A DNA stretch of 47,429 bases from Christensenella sp. UBA4263 (GTDB lineage: Bacteria; Bacillota; Clostridia; Christensenellales; Aristaeellaceae). The notes below the pieces were generated by a model, which searched no databases, had not been told where the DNA came from, and was given only the letters and a program-made list of their open reading frames with translations. The translations under genes and the position numbers were made by a program. This document shows positions 25,194-34,111 of the stretch, piece by piece. The first letter of the stretch is position 1; each line of letters begins with the position of its first letter. The stretch spans positions 59,201 through 106,629 of the forward strand of contig DGWH01000075.1 in the NCBI GenBank assembly GCA_002395225.1. Reading direction: 5' to 3'.

Positions 25194-25233
25194 ATAAAAA
25201 CCAGAGGAATTCGGCCGCGGCCGGATTCCTCTG
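25194..25233 (-). terminator. Terminator of ftsH
   Basis: CAGAGGAAT-C-CGGCCG ... CGGCCG-A-ATTCCTCTG then GGTTTTTAT on the minus strand, directly after the ftsH stop and before the membrane protein start. Confidence 0.85.
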
Positions 25234-25238
25234 TCTGT

Positions 25239-27263
25239 TTATTGTTGTTCCTGATCAGGTTCCGTTTTATCCGCGGAAACCGTATAATCACTGCCCGGTT
25301 CAGCGGCACTGTTGTCACCGGTTCCGTTAGTAGCATCGGATGAGCTGGCGGAATCATCCCGCACCTGATATGACGTTTCCATCGCGGTATCCGTTTTCTG
25401 CTCCTCACCGGCGGCAGGCAGCTGATTCGGTGCCAGAATGGCCATGAATTCCATGCCGGTCAGCGTTTCCTTGTCAAGGAGAACTTTGGCAAGTTCATGC
25501 AGCTTTTCCTTATTTTCATCCAGAATCCGGTACGCTTCCTGATAGCAGCGGGCAATGGTATCCCGGATCTCGGCATCAATTCGGGCCGTGGTCTCATCCG
25601 AGCAGACCAGCTGCGAATCCCCGCTCAGGTACTGACCGCTCTGGGTCTCCAGCGCCATCATGCCAAAGTTGTCGCTCATACCCAGACGCGTGATCATCAT
25701 CCGGGCCAGCTTTGTCGCCTGCTCAATGTCATTGCTGGCACCGCTGGTAATCCGGCCGAAGATCAGCGCCTCTGCCGCGCGTCCGCCGCAGAGTGTGGTG
25801 ATCTTATCGAGAATCTGCTCCTTGGTCATGAGCAGCCGCTCTTCCTCATCCACCTGCATGGTATAACCCAGGGCGCCTGAGGTTCTGGGCACAATGGTGA
25901 TTTTCTCAACCGGTGCCGCGTTCTTGAGCTTTGCTGCCACCAGCGCGTGTCCGATTTCATGGTAGGACACCGTCAGCTTGTCCCGCTCCGAAATCACCGC
26001 GTTCTTCCGCTGGTAGCCCGCAATAACCACCTCAATGGATTCCATGAGGTCTTTCTGGGCCACGGCACTGCGTCCGTTCTTCACCGCCGCAATGGCCGCC
26101 TCATTAACGATGTTGGCCAGTTCCGCGCCGGAACAGCCGCTGGTGGCGCGTGCCACCTGATTGTAGTCGATGCCGCTTTCGGTCTTGACGGCACGGGCAT
26201 GCACGCGAAGGATCGCCTCACGTCCTGCCAGGTCCGGCAGTTCCACCGGAATCCGGCGGTCAAACCGTCCCGGCCGCAGCAGCGCCTTATCCAGAATTTC
26301 CGGACGGTTGGTGGCAGCCAGGATCACCACGCCCTTGCCGGCATCAAATCCGTCCATCTCCGTCAGGAGCTGGTTAAGGGTCTGCTCGCGTTCATCATTG
26401 CCGGCAAATCCGGAGGCATCCCTCTTTTTGCCGATGGCATCAATCTCATCAATAAAGACAATACAGGGAGCCTTGTCGCCGGCCTGCTTGAACAGATCGC
26501 GGACACGGGCCGCGCCCATGCCGACGAACATTTCGACAAATTCCGAACCGGAAATGGAGAAAAACGGAACCTTGGCCTCGCCGGCAACCGCCTTGGCCAG
26601 AAGGGTTTTGCCGGTTCCCGGAGGGCCTACCAGCAGGGCGCCCTTGGGCAGGCGCGCACCGATATCGCGATATTTCTGGGGATTGTGCAGGAAATCCACG
26701 ATTTCCTTGAGTGCCTCCTTGGCCTCATCCTCACCGGCCACATCCTCAAATGTCTTGCCGGTCTGGGCCTCCACGTAGATTTTGGCATTGGATTTGCCAA
26801 AGGACATGGCATTTCCTCCCAGCTTGTCCCCGAGCCGGCGGAACATGAACATGCCGATGCCGTAGAAAATCACCAGAGGCAGCACCCAGCTGATCAGGAA
26901 GGAGAGAATCGGGGACATCTGCTCAGGAACCACCTGATCAAAGGAAACACCGGCGGCGGTCAGCCGTTCCACCAGCTTGTCATCTGCCGTCACCCGATTG
27001 GTCGTATAGTACGTCACCTTGTTGTTATTCGTGAGGATAATGGACGCCGTTTCAACCGGTGTAAAGGCAATGGAGGTATCATCAATCTGGACAGATTTGA
27101 TTTCACCTTTTTCCAGCATCTGGATAAACTCCGAATACTGCACCTTTTTCACACTGTATCGCTCAATCTGCGGAAACAGCAGCGCGTTGAGCAGCATGAC
27201 GACGACCAGCGCAATGATATAATATATGATTAATGGTTTATTGGGATTCTTTTTTTCGTGCAT
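25239..27263 (-). CDS. ftsH: ATP-dependent zinc metalloprotease FtsH
   Basis: 674 aa. A membrane-anchored AAA+ hexamer that degrades misfolded membrane proteins and regulators. Two membrane segments flank an extracytoplasmic domain (IIYYIIALVVVMLLNALLFP; PILSFLISWVLPLVIFYGIG). AAA module: Walker A GPPGTGKT (residues 213-220), Walker B CIVFIDEID, SRH with ATNRPEILDKALLRPGRFDR. The zinc protease site is HEIGH (H435, E436, H439), where most FtsH have HEAGH. The C-terminal tail of about 60 residues is acidic and Ser/Thr-rich. I start at ATG 27263 after AAAGGGAAATGT; the frame runs 27 codons further but past the promoter leader. Own TTGACA promoter with a palindromic spacer. Confidence 0.96.
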   Translation of the reverse strand: MHEKKNPNKPLIIYYIIALVVVMLLNALLFPQIERYSVKKVQYSEFIQMLEKGEIKSVQIDDTSIAFTPVETASIILTNNNKVTYYTTNRVTADDKLVERLTAAGVSFDQVVPEQMSPILSFLISWVLPLVIFYGIGMFMFRRLGDKLGGNAMSFGKSNAKIYVEAQTGKTFEDVAGEDEAKEALKEIVDFLHNPQKYRDIGARLPKGALLVGPPGTGKTLLAKAVAGEAKVPFFSISGSEFVEMFVGMGAARVRDLFKQAGDKAPCIVFIDEIDAIGKKRDASGFAGNDEREQTLNQLLTEMDGFDAGKGVVILAATNRPEILDKALLRPGRFDRRIPVELPDLAGREAILRVHARAVKTESGIDYNQVARATSGCSGAELANIVNEAAIAAVKNGRSAVAQKDLMESIEVVIAGYQRKNAVISERDKLTVSYHEIGHALVAAKLKNAAPVEKITIVPRTSGALGYTMQVDEEERLLMTKEQILDKITTLCGGRAAEALIFGRITSGASNDIEQATKLARMMITRLGMSDNFGMMALETQSGQYLSGDSQLVCSDETTARIDAEIRDTIARCYQEAYRILDENKEKLHELAKVLLDKETLTGMEFMAILAPNQLPAAGEEQKTDTAMETSYQVRDDSASSSDATNGTGDNSAAEPGSDYTVSADKTEPDQEQQ

Positions 27264-27311
27264 ACATTTCCCTTTCCGAAGCTTGACCTTCTTTTCTATA
27301 TGGGCAGGTGT

Positions 27312-27340
27312 ATCATACCCCCGCAGGGGGGAAATGTCAA
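27312..27340 (-). promoter_or_regulatory. ftsH promoter with CCCCC-N3-GGGGG spacer palindrome
   Basis: Minus-strand TTGACA (27335-27340), 17-nt spacer, TATGAT (27312-27317). The spacer is nearly all a palindrome CCCCCTGCGGGGG, which could be a repressor site or stiffen the spacer. Confidence 0.75.
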
Positions 27341-27400
27341 TCACAACTGCCTGAACCGTTCATTTTGCGGATTCAAACGTCGGTTCTAAAAGAAAATCAC

Positions 27401-29707
27401 TCATCCCCTGCCTCTGCGGGCAATCCGGATCCCCAAAGCAGAGAGAAACAGCGCCAGGAGCGCCGGGAAAAACCCTCCGGAATCGGAGTCCCCGGTCACC
27501 GGCATCGGCACCGGCGCGAAAACTTCGCCCCCGATCCGGATCCGGCGCAGAACCAGATTCCACTGAAGGGACGGCGTCAGGCCCAGCAGGTACAGATAAT
27601 CCCCCAGCACCGCGGTATGCGGCCTCAGAAACAGTTCCGAGGAGGGGATGTATCCCTTCGATCTGCTGATTTCCCACTCATTTGCAGGGCAAAGCGTCAG
27701 CGTCTCTTTTTCGCCGGAGAGTCCCACCCACGGGATGCCGCCGGCGATTTCCAGGGTCAGCGGGACATCCTGTGAAACCGGCAGTTGCCGCATAGTCATG
27801 GTCAGGTCCGCTGACACCTGCAGAATCCCGCCGTTCCTGTACAGAAAGTACGCGGTATTTTCTGACACGGCGGCATCTGTACACTCATAGGCGTCCTGAC
27901 AGATTCCCCCGATATTCCCGAGCTCCTCAAGCCCGTCCTCCCGCAGCACACACAGTTTGGCCTGTCCTTCCCGTGTACACAGCAGGACCAGTTCCCGACC
28001 GGCCTGGGCCGCCATGAGCGGCAGATACGGTTCGCTGTTCACCTGATGCCGGACACGCCCGTCCGCAGAAACAACGTACAGGGTCCGGTCAGCCAGCAGC
28101 ACCAGCTGATCATGAAACACACACATGTTCTTAACCGTCTCCGGGAATACGGCCAGACGCCGGCAGCTTCCCGCCTCCGGGTCAATGCCGTACAGCCGGC
28201 CCTCTATCCGGCTTGTGCCCGAGTCGTTGTCGTTGTTGCCGGCCACATAGAGTTTCCCCCCAAGGCCGACCATGGACACGCTGCGGATGTAATTCAGTTC
28301 CCGCATTCCCTCCGGGACCACTGCCTCGAGCTCCCCAATGGATCCGGTAAAATCCATGATCCGTGTCAGGGTCCCTCCGTTTTTGGTCCGGACGCTGACA
28401 GGACAGTCCCTGCCGGTGAATGCAGGCGGAACCACCGCAGTAATTTCACGGTCTGACCAGGTGAGAACCTGCGCCGCATGACCATCTATCCGGAGCGTCC
28501 CCGTCTCCTGCCCGAAAAAATGACCGCAGATCCGCAGTGCATTTTTCTCACAAAGCGCCTGTTGCGGAACAGGCAGCGGTTCCCGGCTCAGGGCCGCGTC
28601 GAGGCTGGCGATTCCGCCGGTGATGCATTTTCCCTGCAGCGCCGGTTCCTGTACCGCCGTTCCGACCACGCGCGCGGCCAGACGATCGGCACTCTCTCCG
28701 GGAAACTTCCGGGCCAGGACGGCCACCATGGCCGTCACGGCAGGTGTCGCCATGCTGGTCCCGCTGAGCGGATAATAGGCCCGGTCCGGGTCATCCCGCT
28801 TCCATGGGTTCTCACCGCCTGAACCGGACATGGCATAACCGGTTTCATCCCCCTGCTCCCCATCCCCATCCAGTCCCTGCCAGGCACGGGGGACGGTGGA
28901 AAGGATGTTCTCCCCGGGTGCAAAGACATGAACCACTCTTTCTGAATACAGACTCTCTGAACTGGCCTCTCTCTGCCGGGTGGCGTTTCCGACCACCAGC
29001 ACGTAAGGATTGGTGCGCAGCCAGACAGCCGTATGGTTGCTGAAATCCAGATTGATTCCGCCGTTTCCGGCCGCAACGACCGTGACAATTCCCGCTTCAC
29101 CCAGCTGCATCACCAGGTCATTCAGTTCAGAGCCTCCGCCTGCCTCTGTCAGTGAACCGCCCCACGACAGATTGACCGCCGCAACCGGCACACCGGCCTT
29201 TTTCGCGGCCAGAACATATCTGAGCGCCCTGAGCACTGCCTCGTACCGCGGGTTGTCCCCCAGACCGGTCTGCACCGCCATGAGGCGAACCCCGTTCGCG
29301 CCGCCGCTGATCCCAAATCCGTTCCAGGCGGCCCCGACAATCCCGGCCACATGCGTTCCGTGTCCATTCTGGTCCATGACATCCGTGCTGTCCTCTGCGT
29401 CCTCATCCACGCTGATGCCGTACATTCCTCCGCCCAGGGCACGAAGGGACGGATACATCAGTCCGTCCTTCCACATCACCTCCTGGAGGTCCGGATGATT
29501 CACATCCACGCCGGAATCAAGGACCGCTGCCACAACCCCTTCCGCATTCCGGTTTTCCGGCTGATTCCACGCCGGAACCCGGATCCCCTGCGTGCCAAAG
29601 GCATACTGCCAGCCGGTGTAATCCTCTGCCGCCATTCCCGGCAAACTTCCTCCCAGGAGAAACAGAATCAGTCCGGCCGCTGCCGCAAAGCGTAAACGAT
29701 TTCGCAT
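27401..29707 (-). CDS. Secreted S8 (subtilisin-like) serine protease with C-terminal membrane anchor
   Basis: 768 aa. Signal peptide (RNRLRFAAAAGLILFLLGGS, cleavage near GMAA). The protease triad is D64 (VVAAVLDSGVD), H116 (NGHGTHVAG) and S318 (LSGTSMATPAVTA), with the oxyanion Asn in VVAAGNGGIN. An IPT/TIG-like domain (about 380-440, ALRICGHFFGQETGTLRIDG) and a beta-propeller-like region (about 455-730, repeating GKLYVAGN-type strands) follow. The C-terminus has SGGFFPALLALFLSALGIRI then RRGRG: a hydrophobic anchor and basic tail, like a cell-wall sorting signal without LPXTG. The enzyme should act at the cell surface. AGGAGAG precedes the ATG. Confidence 0.86.
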   Translation of the reverse strand: MRNRLRFAAAAGLILFLLGGSLPGMAAEDYTGWQYAFGTQGIRVPAWNQPENRNAEGVVAAVLDSGVDVNHPDLQEVMWKDGLMYPSLRALGGGMYGISVDEDAEDSTDVMDQNGHGTHVAGIVGAAWNGFGISGGANGVRLMAVQTGLGDNPRYEAVLRALRYVLAAKKAGVPVAAVNLSWGGSLTEAGGGSELNDLVMQLGEAGIVTVVAAGNGGINLDFSNHTAVWLRTNPYVLVVGNATRQREASSESLYSERVVHVFAPGENILSTVPRAWQGLDGDGEQGDETGYAMSGSGGENPWKRDDPDRAYYPLSGTSMATPAVTAMVAVLARKFPGESADRLAARVVGTAVQEPALQGKCITGGIASLDAALSREPLPVPQQALCEKNALRICGHFFGQETGTLRIDGHAAQVLTWSDREITAVVPPAFTGRDCPVSVRTKNGGTLTRIMDFTGSIGELEAVVPEGMRELNYIRSVSMVGLGGKLYVAGNNDNDSGTSRIEGRLYGIDPEAGSCRRLAVFPETVKNMCVFHDQLVLLADRTLYVVSADGRVRHQVNSEPYLPLMAAQAGRELVLLCTREGQAKLCVLREDGLEELGNIGGICQDAYECTDAAVSENTAYFLYRNGGILQVSADLTMTMRQLPVSQDVPLTLEIAGGIPWVGLSGEKETLTLCPANEWEISRSKGYIPSSELFLRPHTAVLGDYLYLLGLTPSLQWNLVLRRIRIGGEVFAPVPMPVTGDSDSGGFFPALLALFLSALGIRIARRGRG

Positions 29708-29796
29708 ATTTCTCTCTCCTCTGTCTTTATCCTTTGCACCGCCAGGACCGGGTCATTATCCCGTCCGGTCTTTTTGGCCTTGATACAGGTCCCGGC

Positions 29797-30204
29797 CTAC
29801 TTTGCATACTGTTTTTCGCAGAACCGGGCAATCGCCTGAATCAGCTGAACCGGCAGTTCCCGGTCATACGGCAGGCGAATCGTTCCCTTGCTCACCTGAA
29901 AGCCCGTCAGTTCATCCGCGAAAACCGTTGTTGCCTCGCCGCCCGGATACAGGCCGATGTGTTTTTTGAACGCAGCAAAATGGATCAGGTTCCTGCCCTT
30001 CCGGTAGGTCGGCATTGACCAGGCAATGCATTCCTCCGCCTTCGGAATGGCCTCACGCAGAATCTGCCGCAGTTCCCTCAGCTTCCCCTGTACGCATTCC
30101 TCCTGGATCCCGATGTATTCCTCCACCGTCTGAGGCCGGATACAGTAATGATCCTGCTCGTTTCGTGCGAATTCCCGCCCGCATTTGGGGCACTTCCATG
30201 TCAT
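29797..30204 (-). CDS. DUF1801-type protein with N-terminal zinc ribbon
   Basis: 135 aa, cytoplasmic. The N-terminus holds C5-X2-C8 and H19-X-C21 (WKCPKCGREF, DHYC), a small zinc ribbon. The rest matches the DUF1801/YdhG family (REAIPKAEECIAWSMPTYRK, NLIHFAAFKKHIGLYPG, KGTIRLPYDRELPVQLIQAI), whose members include a putative intracellular iron chaperone. The fused ribbon is not usual in the short members I know. GGAGGAG precedes the ATG and is part of a dispersed element copy. Confidence 0.8.
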   Translation of the reverse strand: MTWKCPKCGREFARNEQDHYCIRPQTVEEYIGIQEECVQGKLRELRQILREAIPKAEECIAWSMPTYRKGRNLIHFAAFKKHIGLYPGGEATTVFADELTGFQVSKGTIRLPYDRELPVQLIQAIARFCEKQYAK

Positions 30205-30210
30205 GACGTC

Positions 30211-30262
30211 TCTCCTCCTCAGGCCTCACAGCTGTTATTTGCCGGATCGGCACTGCATGAAA
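30211..30262 (-). repeat. Dispersed structured element, copy R9 (3' half only)
   Basis: Minus-strand TGCCG-ATC-CGGCA hairpin (30240-30252), AAATAACAGCTG, TGAGGCCTGAGGAGGAG, then the ATG of the DUF1801 gene. The 5' hairpin of other copies is absent. Confidence 0.65.
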
Positions 30263-30300
30263 CCTTAGATTGTAGTTGAACCAGCTGAAACAGGACCGGT

Positions 30301-30360
30301 TCCCGGATAGAAAAAAGGACGCCTTCAAACTGTTGCCTGAAAGCGTCTTTTGTTCCGGGA
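30301..30360. terminator. Terminator of rpsA
   Basis: GACGC(TT)TCA ... TGA(AG)GCGTC followed by C and T6 on the minus strand. It is nested inside TCCCGGA/TCCGGGA, giving an extended stem, and could work in both directions. Confidence 0.78.
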
Positions 30361-30380
30361 CAAATGCCCGTCTTTATTTC

Positions 30381-31556
30381 TTACTCAGCGTCGGTCAGCG
30401 GGTTCTCTGCCTCAACAGCGCCTGCTTCCTCATCCACCGGAGCGAGATTGTCATCAAAGTCCAGTCCCTGTACCTCGGCGTTGTAATCAACTTCCTCGGT
30501 CAGAGCCTCGCGGATGGAGAGGCTGATGCGCTTGTTCTCGGTGTCTACCTTGAGAACCTTCACGCGGACAACCTGTCCGACCTGAACGGCATCCTCAACC
30601 TTCTGAATGCGGCGCAGAGCGCACTGGGAGATGTGAACCAGACCATCCAGACCGGGCTCAAGCTCCACGAAGGCGCCAAAGGTGGTTACACGGACAACCT
30701 TGCCCTCGACGATGGAACCCACCGGATACTTCTCCTCGGCGTTGTCCCACGGCTGCGGGGTCAGTTCCTTGAGGGACAGCTGAATGCGCTCCCTCTCCCT
30801 GTCGATGCTGACGATCTTCACCTGGATCTCCTGACCCGGGGTGACGATATCAGAGGGATGCTTGACACGATGCCAGGCCAGATCGGTCACATGGATGAGG
30901 CCATCCACACCGCCGATATCAACGAACGCACCGAAGTCAGTGAGGCGGCGAACCGTACCGGTCACGATCTGACCTTCCTCGATGTTCTCCCAAGCCTTCT
31001 TCTTCTCCTCGTTCAGGAAAGCCTTGCGGCTGGCAACGATGCGATGCTTGTTCTTGTCAACTTCGATGATCTTTACCGTCATGGTCTTGCCCACGAAATC
31101 ACCAATGTTGTCCACATACCGGCGTGCCAGATGGGATGCCGGGATGAACGCACGAACGCCCATTACATCCGCAATCAGTCCACCATTCACGGCCTCACGG
31201 CCGACAGCCTCAACGCATGCTCCGGCGTCGCACTCAGCAATCAGTTTGTCCCAGTTCTTGCTGTCAGCAACTCTGCGCTCGGACAGCAGGACGTAACCAT
31301 CCCCATCATTCAGCTTGATGATCTCAGCCTCAATCTGATCGCCCACCTTGTAATCATTTCTTACAAGATCGCTGGTCTTGATGAAGCCGTCTGCCTTGCC
31401 AGGAATGCTCACAATCACACCGTCGCTCACGATCTGCTCAACGCAGCCGGAAACGACCTGCTTGGGACTGATTTTGCTGGTCTTCTCGTCCTCCTTAAGC
31501 AATGCTTCAAACTCATTAGTGGATTCGGAAACGGGGTTCTTTTCAATGTCGTTCAT
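30381..31556 (-). CDS. rpsA: 30S ribosomal protein S1 (four S1 domains)
   Basis: 391 aa, the Firmicute short form. Four S1 RNA-binding repeats, each with the FVDIGGVDGL/FVELEGLDGL-type core, e.g. GAFVDIGGVDGLIHVTD and GAFVELEPGLDGLVHISQ. The first two repeats (ISPKQVVSGCVEQIVSDGVI; AGACVEAVGREAVNGGLIAD) are more divergent. Short acidic ends. Contributes to translation initiation on structured mRNA. ATG at 31556 follows AGGAGG. It lies downstream of ispH (81 nt gap) in the cmk-plsC-ispH-rpsA group; in many Clostridia ispH and rpsA are fused, here they are separate. Confidence 0.93.
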   Translation of the reverse strand: MNDIEKNPVSESTNEFEALLKEDEKTSKISPKQVVSGCVEQIVSDGVIVSIPGKADGFIKTSDLVRNDYKVGDQIEAEIIKLNDGDGYVLLSERRVADSKNWDKLIAECDAGACVEAVGREAVNGGLIADVMGVRAFIPASHLARRYVDNIGDFVGKTMTVKIIEVDKNKHRIVASRKAFLNEEKKKAWENIEEGQIVTGTVRRLTDFGAFVDIGGVDGLIHVTDLAWHRVKHPSDIVTPGQEIQVKIVSIDRERERIQLSLKELTPQPWDNAEEKYPVGSIVEGKVVRVTTFGAFVELEPGLDGLVHISQCALRRIQKVEDAVQVGQVVRVKVLKVDTENKRISLSIREALTEEVDYNAEVQGLDFDDNLAPVDEEAGAVEAENPLTDAE

Positions 31557-31637
31557 CAGTTACTACCTCCTAAAGTATCTCAAACGGGCAAGCCCGATTG
31601 AATCATCATTTATGTTAGCGGTCCAGCCGGTAACATC

Positions 31638-32477
31638 TTAAGAAAAAAGGGAATTCAGCCGCTCGGCCACCTCATTGAGCAGCCACTGCGGCGTCGACGC
31701 GCCTGCCGTCAGGGCAACCGTGTCCGTTTCGCCAATGGCCTCTGCGGGAATCTCATCGGCGGTCTCGATCAGGTATGACCTCCGGCAGCGCTGGCGGCAT
31801 GTTTCATACAGCTTGTTGGTATTGGAACTGTTGTGTCCGCCCACCACAATCATGACATCCGCGCTTGCCGAGAGCTTTTCGGCCTCTTCCTGTCTCTGGC
31901 TCGTTGCCGCACAGATGGTGTTCCTCACCGTCAGGTCCGGAACTTTGAGACGGATTTCCTCAAGGACGCTTTCAAACCGTTCCCGTTTGATCGTCGTCTG
32001 CGCCACCACCAGCGCACGGCCGGGGAGTGCTGTCCGGCGGACCTGTTCCGGTTCATTGAAGATATAAACCGTACTCCCTGCCCATCCGGCAATCGCCCTG
32101 ACCTCGGGATGGTCCGCTTCGCCCACGATAATGACGGCATCCCGGCTTTCGCTGTATTCCCGCACCAGCCGGTGAATCGCCGCCACGTGCGGACAGGTGG
32201 CATCGATGACCGGAATTCCGCGCTCACGGGCTTCCTGATAAATCTCCGGCGCCACACCGTGCGAACGAAGAATCAGGGTTTCCCCGGGCTTCACCTTTGC
32301 CGGACTGTCAACCGAGGCGATTCCCGCCTGTCTGAGGCGTTCCACTTCCTGCGGATTATGAATCAGGGGCCCCAGGGTCACACAGGCAATCCCGGCATCA
32401 AGACATTTGTATGCCTCCTCCGCTGCCCGCTTCACTCCAAAGCAAAACCCGGCATGTTTCCCAATGACAAGTTTCAT
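31638..32477 (-). CDS. ispH: 4-hydroxy-3-methylbut-2-enyl diphosphate reductase
   Basis: 279 aa. The last step of the MEP isoprenoid pathway, forming IPP and DMAPP with a [4Fe-4S] cluster. The three cluster cysteines are in HAGFCFGVKRA, DATCPHV and NTICAATSQRQ; the conserved active-site Glu/His motifs (SHGVAPE, GEADHPEV, GGHNSSNT) are present. ATG at 32477 begins the canonical MKLVIGKHAGFC and GGACGAGG precedes it; an upstream ATG at 32504 and a longer frame also exist. Confidence 0.95.
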   Translation of the reverse strand: MKLVIGKHAGFCFGVKRAAEEAYKCLDAGIACVTLGPLIHNPQEVERLRQAGIASVDSPAKVKPGETLILRSHGVAPEIYQEARERGIPVIDATCPHVAAIHRLVREYSESRDAVIIVGEADHPEVRAIAGWAGSTVYIFNEPEQVRRTALPGRALVVAQTTIKRERFESVLEEIRLKVPDLTVRNTICAATSQRQEEAEKLSASADVMIVVGGHNSSNTNKLYETCRQRCRRSYLIETADEIPAEAIGETDTVALTAGASTPQWLLNEVAERLNSLFS

Positions 32478-32535
32478 CCTCGTCCGTCCCTGCCCATCCG
32501 TCATTCCTATTGCAACCAAAAACTCTCGTCGTAGT

Positions 32536-32564
32536 ATTATGAAGAATTTGTTTAAAAAAATCAA
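32536..32564 (-). promoter_or_regulatory. Internal promoter of ispH-rpsA
   Basis: Minus-strand TTGATT (32559-32564), 17-nt spacer, CATAAT (32536-32541), 60 nt before the ispH start and after the plsC stop. AT-rich flanks. Confidence 0.55.
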
Positions 32565-32608
32565 CACTCTTTTTTAAAAAACCCGAGTTTTTTTCTGAAA
32601 AAGTGTGT

Positions 32609-33259
32609 TTAGGCATGCTTTTCTTGTGGATTTGCCGGCGGAAGCGCCTTTCCGCCGCTCAAATGCGCAAACGCGCCCTCCATCCGATGGGTCAGAATAT
32701 CACAGGTTTCCTTGTTCATGCGTCCTGCCCGCAGGTCCTGCATCTCAATCGGCTTCCCCACAATGACCCGAAGCGGATGGAAAATCCGGTACCGGCCATC
32801 GATATACACCGGAAGGATATCACAGCCGGACTTGAGCGCCAGAAGGGAGGCGCCGCCCAGAAGAGGACCCATATAACCGGTCTTGGACCGCGTCCCTTCC
32901 GGGAAGATGCCCAGCGTCTCTCCGGACTTGATGACATTCAGGGCGGTGCGGATCGCTGACATGTCAATGTTCCCCCGGTCCACCGGGAACGCGTGCAGAC
33001 GGGTCAGGAACCAGGCGATGATTTTGTTTTTGAACAGTTCCTTCTTGCCCATAAAGTGAATCTGCCGGTCACGCGCACAGATGCCCAGGGTCAGCGGATC
33101 CAGAAACGACTGATGATTGGCCATCAGGATAAGGGGTTTGCCCTCGGGAATGTTTTCCCGCCCCACAAAGCTGATGAAAAAAAACAGTTTTGCAATGATA
33201 AAATAGATTGCTATAATGATGGTATAGAGAATGCTCTGCTTTTTCATCTCAGATTCCAT
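32609..33259 (-). CDS. plsC: 1-acyl-sn-glycerol-3-phosphate acyltransferase
   Basis: 216 aa. Makes phosphatidic acid from lysophosphatidic acid at the membrane. The family motifs NHQSFLDP (NHX4D), FPVDRG and FPEGTRSKTG are all present, after an N-terminal membrane helix (SILYTIIIAIYFIIAKLFFF). The start ATG at 33259 overlaps the end of cmk; ATG at 33247 is a second option. It is translationally coupled to cmk, a common clostridial pair. Confidence 0.92.
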   Translation of the reverse strand: MESEMKKQSILYTIIIAIYFIIAKLFFFISFVGRENIPEGKPLILMANHQSFLDPLTLGICARDRQIHFMGKKELFKNKIIAWFLTRLHAFPVDRGNIDMSAIRTALNVIKSGETLGIFPEGTRSKTGYMGPLLGGASLLALKSGCDILPVYIDGRYRIFHPLRVIVGKPIEMQDLRAGRMNKETCDILTHRMEGAFAHLSGGKALPPANPQEKHA

Positions 33260-33920
33260 ACGCCTGCTCCACTATCCGGAGGATCGCTTCCACCGATTCC
33301 TCATAATTCAGCTCTGTTGTATCGACCAGCACCGCATCTTCTGCCCTCCGGAGCGGATCCGTTTCACGGTGCATATCCTGATAGTCCCGCGCATTGAGCG
33401 CCTCAAGGACCTTTTCGTAAGGCGTATCATCCCCAGCCTCAAGGTTCTGCAGATACCGCCGTCTTGCCCGCTCCTCAGCGGAGGCCGTCAGATAGATTTT
33501 GGCCGGTGAATCCTTGAGAACCACCGTGCCGATATCCCGTCCGTCAATCAGCATATCCGTTTCAGCGGCCATGCGCTGCTGCGCGGCTACCATGGCCCTG
33601 CGAACCGCCGGCCACCGGGAGGCACTGCTGGCGGCGGCAGAGACCTCGGCTGTCCGGATCAGTCCCGTCACATCTTCCTCGCCCAGATAGGTATGCTGTT
33701 TTCCGTCCTCATACCGGACACTGACATTTACCTCTCCGATTCTGGAGGAGACGGCCGCCTCGTCAGAGGGATCCACCCCCATGCGCACCAGGGCAAGGCC
33801 TACCGCCCGGTACATGGCTCCCGTATCCAGGTGCAGAATGCCCAGCCGCTCCGCAACCGAATCCGAAATGCTGGATTTTCCTGCACCAACCGGGCCGTCT
33901 ATTGCTATGTTAATCGGCAT
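33249..33920 (-). CDS. cmk: Cytidylate kinase
   Basis: 223 aa, usual length. Phosphorylates CMP and dCMP with ATP. P-loop GPVGAGKSS near the start, LDTGAMYRAVGLALV, the DGRDIGTVVL motif and the LID-region ASAEERARRRY are clear. ATG at 33920 follows AAGGAATGAG. First gene of the cmk-plsC-ispH-rpsA group. Confidence 0.96.
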   Translation of the reverse strand: MPINIAIDGPVGAGKSSISDSVAERLGILHLDTGAMYRAVGLALVRMGVDPSDEAAVSSRIGEVNVSVRYEDGKQHTYLGEEDVTGLIRTAEVSAAASSASRWPAVRRAMVAAQQRMAAETDMLIDGRDIGTVVLKDSPAKIYLTASAEERARRRYLQNLEAGDDTPYEKVLEALNARDYQDMHRETDPLRRAEDAVLVDTTELNYEESVEAILRIVEQAYGI

Positions 33921-33986
33921 TTTCTCATTCCTTCTGTCGTTTTACTTGCTGTCCATCCTCCGGGGATTCCCCCAACGGATTGACAC

Positions 33987-34015
33987 ATTATAGTATTTTT
34001 CATTCTTCTTTACAA
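33987..34015 (-). promoter_or_regulatory. Promoter of the cmk operon
   Basis: Minus-strand TTGTAA (34010-34015), 17-nt spacer, TATAAT (33987-33992), about 65 nt before the cmk start. Confidence 0.7.
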
Positions 34016-34111
34016 CTGAATCTTTTGACAAAGCCATTGTCCGCGCATCTTTCACCCGGGCCAAAGTCCAGCGGTGCACGCATCGTCCCTTTCAGGTCCG
34101 AATAGCGCCCC

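Noticed and set aside
25947..27233. 428-codon plus-strand frame antisense to ftsH
   Set aside because: Shadow of a clearly conserved FtsH; no ribosome site.
30276..31601. 441-codon plus-strand frame antisense to rpsA
   Set aside because: The minus strand encodes four S1 domains; the plus frame is a shadow.
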